Assembly (NCBI GenBank): GCA_947629565.1
Contig: CANREG010000002.1
Coordinates: 20,524-84,523, forward strand
DNA length: 64,000 nucleotides
DNA from: an uncultured Lachnospiraceae bacterium
GTDB taxonomy: Bacteria > Bacillota > Clostridia > Lachnospirales > Lachnospiraceae
Direction of reading: 5' to 3'
Every line of letters begins with the position of its first letter. The stretch's first letter is position 1. The position numbers and the translations under genes are program-made. Below are positions 16,035 to 23,417 of the stretch, one piece after another. Below the pieces are notes generated by a model that saw only the letters and a list, made by a program, of their open reading frames with translations, was not told the DNA's origin and ran no database searches.

Positions 16035-17243
16035 ATGGCACAGTTTAATTATAAGGCGACCGACAAAGCTGGTAAAGCGAGAAAGGGTACAATTGATGCG
16101 GCCGACGAGTCCAAGGCAAGAGAGAAGTTAAAGGCAGAGGGGCTTACAGTCAGTGAGATTAAGGACGCCGGTGATGCAAAGCCGATTCGAATCGGCAAGA
16201 AGAAGGTAAAGAGCCGGGATTTATCCATTGTGTGTAAGCAGATGGTAAGTATTTTGAATGCAGGTGTTACCGTAATTACTGCGTTGGATATGCTTTCTGA
16301 GCAGATGGATAACAAGGTGCTGCGGGCGGCACTGATTGAGGCGAAGGTGTATGTAGAGAAGGGAGGCAATCTCTCAGACGCCATGCGTTTGAATCCCAAT
16401 GTATTCCCACCGATTATGATTAACATGGTGGCGGCAGGTGAGGCTTCCGGTAGTATGGAGACAGCTTTTGATCGTCTGTCAATTCACTTTGAGAAAGATG
16501 ATGCATTGAAAGGAAAGATTAAGGGAGCGCTTACTTATCCGATCATGGTTATGATTGTAGCGGTACTGGTAATCATCGTGGTTATGATTGCAGTTATCCC
16601 TAACTTTGTTGAGATGTTTGCAGATATGGGAACAGAACTTCCTTTAGCAACAAGAATTATGATGGCGGGCAGCGACTTTATTTTGCATAGGTGGTTTATC
16701 CTGGTTCCGGTGTTGATTGGTATCGGATTTGGCATTAAGGTTGCATTGGCAACCCCAGGCGGACAGTTGTTTGCGGCTAAGGTCGGTATTAATGCACCGA
16801 TTTTCAGCGATATGGTTATCAAGTCCAATTCTGCACAGTTTGCAAGAACGTTAAGTACATTGATGGCAGCAGGTATTCCTATGTTGGATGCTATTGAACA
16901 GGTTGCCCGGATGATGAGCAATAAGATTTTCCGGGATGGCTTGATGAATACGAAGGCGCAGGTTGCCAAAGGCTTGCCATTATCCAAGCCACTTAAGGAT
17001 ATGGATGTATTTCCAACCATGCTGGTACAGATGGTTAAGATTGGAGAAGAGACCGGTAATATTGAAGATATGATGGAGAAGGTTGCTGACCTCTATGACA
17101 GAGAGGTGGATTTGGCAACGGAATCTTTGACACAGGCTATGGAGCCGCTTACTATGGTACTGATGGCTGGTATTGTGGGCATGATTGTTGCCGCAGTATA
17201 CGGACCAATCCTCAGCATGTACGAAGGTATCGACAATATGTAA
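16035..17243 (+). CDS. pilC: Type IV pilus inner-membrane platform protein PilC
   Basis: The 402-aa protein has two T2SSF domains (about residues 65-190 and 270-395), each followed by membrane helices (YPIMVMIVAVLVIIVVMIAV; PLTMVLMAGIVGMIVAAVYG), and the typical N-terminus MAQFNYKATDKAGKARKGTI. PilC is the membrane platform turned by PilB and PilT. GGAGGAG lies 7-8 nt upstream of the ATG. Confidence 0.95.
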   Translation: MAQFNYKATDKAGKARKGTIDAADESKAREKLKAEGLTVSEIKDAGDAKPIRIGKKKVKSRDLSIVCKQMVSILNAGVTVITALDMLSEQMDNKVLRAALIEAKVYVEKGGNLSDAMRLNPNVFPPIMINMVAAGEASGSMETAFDRLSIHFEKDDALKGKIKGALTYPIMVMIVAVLVIIVVMIAVIPNFVEMFADMGTELPLATRIMMAGSDFILHRWFILVPVLIGIGFGIKVALATPGGQLFAAKVGINAPIFSDMVIKSNSAQFARTLSTLMAAGIPMLDAIEQVARMMSNKIFRDGLMNTKAQVAKGLPLSKPLKDMDVFPTMLVQMVKIGEETGNIEDMMEKVADLYDREVDLATESLTQAMEPLTMVLMAGIVGMIVAAVYGPILSMYEGIDNM

Positions 17244-17250
17244 TCCTTAC

Positions 17251-17429
17251 GAGCCTTGCACGAATATCTGGGAAACAATCTGCGCAAGCTTGCTTGCAGC
17301 CAGATTGTTTCGCGGATATTCGTATACGGCGACAAGCCGCAGCGAACTGCGAAGCAGTGAGCTGGCAAGGCTCGGTAGAGCAAAGCGACAAGCCGCAGCG
17401 AACTGCGAAGCAGTGAGCTGGCAAGGCTC
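17251..17429 (+). repeat. Hairpin and duplicated 45-bp repeat block between pilC and pilin gene
   Basis: This non-coding block starts with GAGCCTTGC, which pairs with GCAAGGCTC at the end of each of two direct copies of a 45-bp unit (17329-17373 and 17385-17429, identical). Inside lies another long stem: CGAATATCTGGGAAACAATCTG pairs, with three mismatches, with 17300-17322. Each 45-bp copy also has the hairpin ACTGC-GAA-GCAGT. The structure would form in the mRNA just upstream of the major pilin gene, so it could separate pilin expression from the upstream genes by RNA processing or 5' protection. That role is inferred. Confidence 0.8.
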
Positions 17430-17507
17430 CTATTTTACAATGGTTAAATCTGCTACTGACCATAGCAGTTTTGATAAAAATATTATATAAGTAAAGGAGA
17501 GATGATT

Positions 17508-18023
17508 ATGAAAACAAACAAAGGTTTCTCAATGGTCGAGTTGATTATCGTTATTGCCATCATGGCAATCTTAGCAGGTGCGTTGGCTCCGGCGTTGATT
17601 AAGTACATCAACAAGTCTAGAATCTCAACAGATATCCAGACAGGTAACACAATTGCAACTGCAATTCAGACAGCACTTTCAGTTGAAGCTGCTTATGATG
17701 ATGCTTCTGGCACAACCTACAATCAGAAATGGACGACATTGACTGGTGGTAACGCATGGGGCCATTCCGATTCATTTATGGATGCAATCAAGGATACCGT
17801 GGGCGGCAGTAACATGCCTAAGGTTAAGTCAAAGAAGTGTGTTGGTAGTGGTGGTACCAATTATACAGGTGCTAATTTTATGTTCTATGTTGATCCAGCT
17901 GCTAACAAGGTTTTTGTTGCTATCTCTAACGGAACAACTAGCCACCTTATATTCCCGACAGCAAGTATTTGCTTGGACACTGACACAACAGTTCATGCAG
18001 CATATAACGGTATGGTTAACTAA
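17508..18023 (+). CDS. pilA: Major type IV pilin (prepilin)
   Basis: The 171-aa prepilin has a short basic leader MKTNKG, the cleavage site G-F, then FSMVELIIVIAIMAILAG with Glu at mature position 5, and a small C-terminal globular head. The ATG at 17508 is 7 nt from AAGGAGAG; the 17502 ATG is too close. Its position after pilC, small size and strong ribosome site suggest it is the major subunit. Two cysteines (in KKCVGS and SICLDT) could form a disulfide in the head domain. Confidence 0.9.
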   Translation: MKTNKGFSMVELIIVIAIMAILAGALAPALIKYINKSRISTDIQTGNTIATAIQTALSVEAAYDDASGTTYNQKWTTLTGGNAWGHSDSFMDAIKDTVGGSNMPKVKSKKCVGSGGTNYTGANFMFYVDPAANKVFVAISNGTTSHLIFPTASICLDTDTTVHAAYNGMVN

Positions 18024-18035
18024 TGTTTAATCTTA

Positions 18036-18067
18036 TTAGGCACATTTCTTTTCGGAAATGTGCCTAA
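18036..18067 (+). terminator. Strong stem-loop after the major pilin gene
   Basis: TTAGGCACATTTC pairs perfectly with GAAATGTGCCTAA (13 bp, 6-nt loop), 12 bp after the stop codon. No T-run follows, so it may act as a partial terminator or 3'-end protector that makes pilin mRNA more abundant than the downstream minor genes. Confidence 0.6.
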
Positions 18068-18085
18068 TGGTGACAGGAGAGTGTC

Positions 18086-18913
18086 ATGGAAAAGGTTTTG
18101 ACAGGAGGGGTGGGTGTGCTGCTTGCCTGGTTCGCTGAATTTGCACTCCCGTTATCCGTATTTATTCGTGCAATTGAAGAAGAAACCTTGTGCCGGAAGT
18201 GCACTCAACTGACAGATTGTTTTGCCAGGCGGAAGACAAAGCAGGGAGATTTCCTTTATGTTGAAAAGTGGATGTTGATTTCTTTTTTTCAGGTTAGAAA
18301 GAAATGTCCCTACATACGCAGGAATACTTTGCGCAACATAATTATAAGTTTTATGGGATGCCTTGGTGTTTATCTCTTTCCTCTTTGGTCAGGAGAAATG
18401 GGGATAAGAGGCTTTTTATACGGAATTGCCGCCGCTATGTTATTTTTTCTATCTATAGTGGATTGGCAGACCCAGTATATTCCTTTGGAGTGTAATGTTA
18501 TAATTTTTTTATGCGGACTGATTCATTTATTTGCAGATTTTTCTAATTGGGTAGATTATTTAATTGGTCTTTTTGCGGTCAGCGGTTTTTTATTATTTGT
18601 AGATAGGATTTTCACGCCGGTTCTTCGGGAGAAATATCAGGGTGAAGCGGAGATCGAACATGTAATAGGGGACGGCGACATCAAATTAATGGCAGCAACT
18701 GGCTTATTATTAGGCTGGCAACTTAATTTTTTAGCATTGGGAATCGGGTGTGTAGCAGGGTCAGTTATACATTTGATTTTAATGAAAATCAGGAAGGCGG
18801 ACAGACAATTTGCCTTCGGCCCGTATTTATCTTTGGGCGTTTATATAACAATGATATGCGGTGAACAGCTGATAAGCTGGTATCTGAACATGTTGGGTAT
18901 TAAGCCCACTTAA
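18086..18913 (+). CDS. pilD: Prepilin peptidase PilD (A24 family)
   Basis: The 275-aa protein has several membrane helices and the two A24 aspartates in DWQTQYIP and GDGDIKLMAATG, plus FGPYLSLG. It should cleave the leader peptides of the prepilins in this locus. The N-terminal domain is unusual: the two CxxC pairs of typical PilD are reduced to scattered cysteines (CRKCTQLTDC, KKCPYIRR), so the N-methylation activity may be lost. An AGGAGAG site is 6 nt before the ATG. Confidence 0.88.
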   Translation: MEKVLTGGVGVLLAWFAEFALPLSVFIRAIEEETLCRKCTQLTDCFARRKTKQGDFLYVEKWMLISFFQVRKKCPYIRRNTLRNIIISFMGCLGVYLFPLWSGEMGIRGFLYGIAAAMLFFLSIVDWQTQYIPLECNVIIFLCGLIHLFADFSNWVDYLIGLFAVSGFLLFVDRIFTPVLREKYQGEAEIEHVIGDGDIKLMAATGLLLGWQLNFLALGIGCVAGSVIHLILMKIRKADRQFAFGPYLSLGVYITMICGEQLISWYLNMLGIKPT

Positions 18914-18947
18914 ACAAAACTTCTGATTAGCAAGGGAGGCTATGGAG

Positions 18948-20585
18948 ATGGCGAAAAGTAATAAAGTCTTAACGGTAGAGATAACAAATGAAAGTATTAC
19001 AATCATTGAGGTTACGCCCTCAATTAAAAAACAAACCAATGTACATAATGCATTGATTTTTGAGACACCTGAGGATGCATATGAGGATGGCACCCTTAGA
19101 GATGTAGAGAAGGTTGCTTCGGCAATCAGGGAGCAGTTAGACTCTAACGGAATAACGAACAAGAATGTTATATTCATTCTTTCTTCCTCTAAGGTAGTAA
19201 ACAGAGAGGTTCTTATTCCGGAAGTGAAAGAGACGAAAATAAAGGGAATAGTCAGTGCAAATGCGTCTGAATACTTCCCTGTTAACATAGAGGATTATGT
19301 GATATCTCATTCTGTCCTCGAGCATTTGACAGATGAGTCCAAAACAAAACAGATTAAGTTAATGGTTGTAGCAGCGCCGATTGCTATGGTAAAGGGATAT
19401 TATGAATTAGGAAGCATGCTGGGATTGAATGTACAGTCTATTGATTATGTCGGAAATGCAATGCTTCAGTTGATTAAGACCCAGACAAGCGCAACTATGA
19501 CAACAATGGTAATACAGTTAGGCAGCGAATCTACTATTTTGAATATTGTTAAGGGTGATACCTTATTGCTGCAAAGAACAGTGCCTTATGGTACGAATGC
19601 CGTGGTAACGGAGATTATGGATGAAAAGGGCGTGGACGCCACCACAGCTATGACTCTTTTACAGAATGAACGTATGATTACGGTTGATTTTGATGACAAT
19701 GCGGCTACGGGCGCCTTTCGTTATCTGATTAATAACATCGGACGTGTGATTGATTATTATTCCACTAAGAATCCGGATAAGCCGATTGATGACGTATTTT
19801 TGGTTGGTGACGGAGCTTTGATTCGCGGTATTGACGGTCTGTTCAAGATTCAATTGAATATTCAGACAAGAATTATGGACAGTCTGTATAACGTCAAATT
19901 TGATCCTAAGATTGATTTAAAAATATATAATCCCGTATATCTGGTGGCTCCTATCGGTGCGGCTTTTGCGCCAATGGGCTTTTTACCTGTGGAGGCTAAG
20001 GCTTCACGGAGCGGTAATACGGAATACTTTAAGTATTGCGCTGCCATAGCCGGTGTGGTAATTCTTGCAGCGGCCGTTGCGAGCGGAGTGACTATTGTCT
20101 TGAAGAATAACGAGCAGCAGCGCCGAGACAGCATTAATGCCCAGATTATGGCAATTCAGGATATTGATCAGATTATTACTCAATACGATGCAGCAAAGGC
20201 CAAATATGACGATATTATGCTGATGTATGACACGACCCGCACCTTGAATGAAAACGTGAGTATGTTTATTGCAGCTTTAGAGGATTGTATTCCTAAGGAG
20301 GTTACGGTTCAGACATACAGCTCTAGTGAAAGCGATGTGTCTATTGCAGCGACTTCAGCCAGTTATGATGCAATTGCCAAATTTGTAATCGAGTTAAAGA
20401 AGATTGAATGTATATCTGATGCATTTGTAACTGATATTTCTACTTCTATTGATGCAGAAGATGGCACAGAACTGCATACCTTTAATGTGACTTGTCAGTT
20501 TGTATCTATGGTACAGGAAGATCAGATTGGCGTGGATGAAGGTGAAACAGAGTCTGATGCTTTGTTAGACACAACTGTAGAATAA
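18948..20585 (+). CDS. pilM: PilM-PilN fusion, type IV pilus alignment protein
   Basis: The 545-aa protein joins two usually separate proteins. Residues 1-350 are an actin-like PilM domain (LTVEITNESITIIEV, EYFPVNIEDYVISH, VFLVGDGALIRGI). A membrane helix follows (YCAAIAGVVILAAAVASGVT), then a PilN-like coiled coil and alpha-beta domain (FIAALEDCIPKEVTVQTYS). In separate systems PilM binds the short cytoplasmic tail of PilN; here they are covalently linked. The ATG at 18948 is chosen because GGGAGG is 8 nt upstream. PilO follows 19 bp later. Confidence 0.85.
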   Translation: MAKSNKVLTVEITNESITIIEVTPSIKKQTNVHNALIFETPEDAYEDGTLRDVEKVASAIREQLDSNGITNKNVIFILSSSKVVNREVLIPEVKETKIKGIVSANASEYFPVNIEDYVISHSVLEHLTDESKTKQIKLMVVAAPIAMVKGYYELGSMLGLNVQSIDYVGNAMLQLIKTQTSATMTTMVIQLGSESTILNIVKGDTLLLQRTVPYGTNAVVTEIMDEKGVDATTAMTLLQNERMITVDFDDNAATGAFRYLINNIGRVIDYYSTKNPDKPIDDVFLVGDGALIRGIDGLFKIQLNIQTRIMDSLYNVKFDPKIDLKIYNPVYLVAPIGAAFAPMGFLPVEAKASRSGNTEYFKYCAAIAGVVILAAAVASGVTIVLKNNEQQRRDSINAQIMAIQDIDQIITQYDAAKAKYDDIMLMYDTTRTLNENVSMFIAALEDCIPKEVTVQTYSSSESDVSIAATSASYDAIAKFVIELKKIECISDAFVTDISTSIDAEDGTELHTFNVTCQFVSMVQEDQIGVDEGETESDALLDTTVE

Positions 20586-20604
20586 TAGTAGGGAGGGAAT
20601 GACT

Positions 20605-21858
20605 ATGAAGTTAAATGATTCACAGAAAAGTATTATTGTGATTTTAATTGCAGCCGTTATTGCAGCAGTTTGCGGTATCTATATAATTAAGCCGAATATT
20701 GACGAGACTCAGGCATTGAAAGCAGAGTGTGCCCAGTTGCAGGACAGACTGAATCTTCTTCAGCAAAAAGAAGCGCGGAGAGATGAGTATTTAGCAGGAA
20801 TTGAGGAATATGAGAATGCATTTCAGGAGCAGATGGCTAATTTTGCCCCTGATTTGAATCAGGAAGTTACCATTATGTTCTTAGAGGGAATTAAGGATAA
20901 TAATGACTTTGATATCTCAGCTTTGACTTTAGGTGAGCCTGAGCAGTTCTATACATTAGGCCTTGGCGGCGGAGACGCTGCTTTGACAGGTACAACAGAT
21001 GCTGCGGCAACAGATGCTGCGGCAACAGAAGCAGCATCTACGGAGGCAGCTTCTACAGAAGCTGCATCAACAGAAGCAGCGCCTGCAGAGGGATTGGCAG
21101 AAGGCGAGGCTCCAGTGGATGATAATGGATATTATTGCTATAGAGCAGATTTCCCGATATCTTATTCAGGTTCCTATGAATCATTAAAGGATGTTATTGA
21201 TTATGTCAACAATTTTGAAAACAGAATGACAATTAATTCTATTGATATTACTTATGCGGCAGACACAGAAACTTATTCCGGCAACCTTGATTTGAAATGT
21301 TATGCGATTACAGGTCCGGACAGACCGGAGACCAGCATGGATCTTAACGAGGTTGAAACAGGTACAGACAATATCTTCCATGGCCAGGGTGGCGATGCAT
21401 CCGGTTCAGCAACGGAAGGCATGAATAAGTATGATGAGAATGATGGAGCTGCAATTGAGAGCAACTATGATTTCTATGCAATGTTGAGTCCTGCCACCAG
21501 TGATGTTTCCGCTAAGGTAGTAGGACAGAATGGTTCCGGAAAAGAAGCCAGTGTTATTTCTAATAGCGATAACAATGTATCTACTTTGAGCTATGAGTTT
21601 TATGAAAAGGATGGAAAGAATTATTGCAAATATACTTTAGCAAATTCTTTATCATATGAAGCTGAGGTTACTTCAGCAGAGGACATCAAGTTATTGATTC
21701 AGTCATCTGCCAGAAAGAATGATGAGGATGATGTCGGATTACGGGTAACTATTAAGAATACTACTTCTTTACCGGTTTATGTTAAGGTTAGCGGAGAAGA
21801 TAGTGTTTCACCGAGAGTTGACATTGTTAGCAAATCTGGTTCTGTGAAGGTTTATTAA
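20605..21858 (+). CDS. pilO: PilO-like pilus alignment protein
   Basis: The 417-aa protein has one N-terminal membrane helix (IIVILIAAVIAAVCGIYII), a coiled coil (AECAQLQDRLNLLQQKEARRDEY) and a PilO-type ferredoxin-like domain interrupted by an Ala/Ser/Thr/Glu-rich insert. The insert is encoded by six 15-bp repeats. It is longer than typical PilO (about 200 aa) because of an extra C-terminal domain. The call depends on its position after pilM-pilN. The ATG at 20605 fits GGGAGGGA; 20599 is too close. Confidence 0.75.
   Translation: MKLNDSQKSIIVILIAAVIAAVCGIYIIKPNIDETQALKAECAQLQDRLNLLQQKEARRDEYLAGIEEYENAFQEQMANFAPDLNQEVTIMFLEGIKDNNDFDISALTLGEPEQFYTLGLGGGDAALTGTTDAAATDAAATEAASTEAASTEAASTEAAPAEGLAEGEAPVDDNGYYCYRADFPISYSGSYESLKDVIDYVNNFENRMTINSIDITYAADTETYSGNLDLKCYAITGPDRPETSMDLNEVETGTDNIFHGQGGDASGSATEGMNKYDENDGAAIESNYDFYAMLSPATSDVSAKVVGQNGSGKEASVISNSDNNVSTLSYEFYEKDGKNYCKYTLANSLSYEAEVTSAEDIKLLIQSSARKNDEDDVGLRVTIKNTTSLPVYVKVSGEDSVSPRVDIVSKSGSVKVY
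21001..21090 (+). repeat. 15-bp tandem repeat in pilO (AATEA/ASTEA)
   Basis: Six 15-bp units (gctgcggcaacagat and variants) encode AATDA, AATEA and ASTEA pentapeptides. They form a flexible linker between the coiled coil and the folded part of PilO. Confidence 0.85.
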
Positions 21859-21878
21859 GAGAATGGAGTGATTGAACC

Positions 21879-23417
21879 ATGCCAAAAATGAAGAACAAGG
21901 GTGTAAGTATGGTTGAGATTTTGATTTCCATTACAATCTTTGCCATATTGATGATACCAATTGTATCGGGTATTATTAGTTCGATGAATAATACTACCAA
22001 TGCAAAGACCCTTCAGTATCGAAATGAATATATAGAGAATATAATTGAATATGTAAAAGAAGAATCTCTTGAAAATATACTAGCGGGTAAATATTTTTCG
22101 GATAATGGTTCTTTCACAGATACCTCTGATCCTGTGAATGTTTCAGTTGACTTTTATAAGAAAACAGACGCTGCTACGTATGATTTAAATCTGAAACCGT
22201 TGGCCGATTTAGCTACGGATAAGGGCTGGACATTGAATGTGAAAGATTCTGATGTTATGGATGGCGTGGGTATCGGTGCAAAGTCCGTTCCTTACGAAGT
22301 ATATACTGTGTCAGGTAAGGTGAAGCTGGGCACAAAGCATAAAACCTATGCCTATAAGATGGAGATAAGCAACAAATATTATGCGCAGAAAGAAATTGAC
22401 TCTTCTTATGTGAATCCTAACAATTTGGCCTTGGGTGTTGTGGAAGATATCGATCATACAAAGGTTGCATTAATCAACGGAACGATTGCTAATTATGACA
22501 CAGCAGTATCAAATGCATTTATGACTAAGAAGTTAGAGGTATTAAAAGAGAAGAATCCGGATTGGTATGATATTTATATTAATCAGGCCGAGGCAACGAA
22601 TTTGTTTCCAAATGATACGGCTACCCGGAAAATTATTCTCAAGGTTTCCGGCAGTGAAACAAAGGGTTATACGGTAACCTGCGGATTGGTATATCATGAT
22701 AATTCAACGAACAGTACTGTCCAGAGCGCTCTTGCAAATTATAACATTGAGTATATGCCTTTTGAGTATAATTATCCGATAGATCCTACAACAAAGAAAG
22801 CAGTACTTCCCAATATATACCTTATGTATAATGTGTGTCTGTATAACGGGCGGTTCTCCAGTGATGATTATATCGTGTTTGACACGACAGAAATGGAAGA
22901 CGATACGCCAATTAACTGTTTTGTTGTTCAGACGGCGGAGAAGTATTCCACTAATTTGGCGGAAGCAAATCCGGATTTGGATGCTTCAAAGACATTGTAT
23001 AACAATCAACTGACCACGGATGCTGTTGTAAGAAATGATATCAATATCCATATGGTTGCTGTTAAAGGGTCGAAGTTATCTAATTTATATGTTTATCATA
23101 ATTTTGACAATGGCTCACCCAATATGGACGCCAATAAAAAGAATGAAAAACTATTGTATCGGAATACAGATGCTGGTCTGTTTGACAGCACATTGCCGAC
23201 AACGGAATATGTTCCATTGGTTTCATATCAGCCGGGAACCGGTTCGCCAGATCCCAGCAGCAGTGCTGCGGCTGTTGGTTCCTTAGATAGCGCAACGGCG
23301 GAGAATCGAGGGCTATATCAGGTTAAATTGTGGATGGCAGAAAGTGATAACATAGATGATGTAGATACATCAGCAAATCCAGTGATGACGGCAACGAAAG
23401 GAGGAGATGAGTCTTGA
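21879..23417 (+). CDS. Minor prepilin (PilV-like), large
   Basis: The 512-aa prepilin has leader MPKMKNKG and mature start VSMVEILISITIFAILMIPIVSG with Glu5. The rest is an exported head domain far larger than a major pilin. It lies directly after pilO, where minor pilins are found in Gram-positive type IV pilus loci. A GGAG site is 9 nt before the ATG. Its end overlaps the start of the next gene, so the two are translationally coupled. Confidence 0.8.
   Translation: MPKMKNKGVSMVEILISITIFAILMIPIVSGIISSMNNTTNAKTLQYRNEYIENIIEYVKEESLENILAGKYFSDNGSFTDTSDPVNVSVDFYKKTDAATYDLNLKPLADLATDKGWTLNVKDSDVMDGVGIGAKSVPYEVYTVSGKVKLGTKHKTYAYKMEISNKYYAQKEIDSSYVNPNNLALGVVEDIDHTKVALINGTIANYDTAVSNAFMTKKLEVLKEKNPDWYDIYINQAEATNLFPNDTATRKIILKVSGSETKGYTVTCGLVYHDNSTNSTVQSALANYNIEYMPFEYNYPIDPTTKKAVLPNIYLMYNVCLYNGRFSSDDYIVFDTTEMEDDTPINCFVVQTAEKYSTNLAEANPDLDASKTLYNNQLTTDAVVRNDINIHMVAVKGSKLSNLYVYHNFDNGSPNMDANKKNEKLLYRNTDAGLFDSTLPTTEYVPLVSYQPGTGSPDPSSSAAAVGSLDSATAENRGLYQVKLWMAESDNIDDVDTSANPVMTATKGGDES

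Noticed and set aside
17251-17429. CRISPR-like array before the pilin gene
   Set aside because: Only two direct copies, with a 11-bp gap between them, and long internal hairpins; no spacer pattern and no cas genes.
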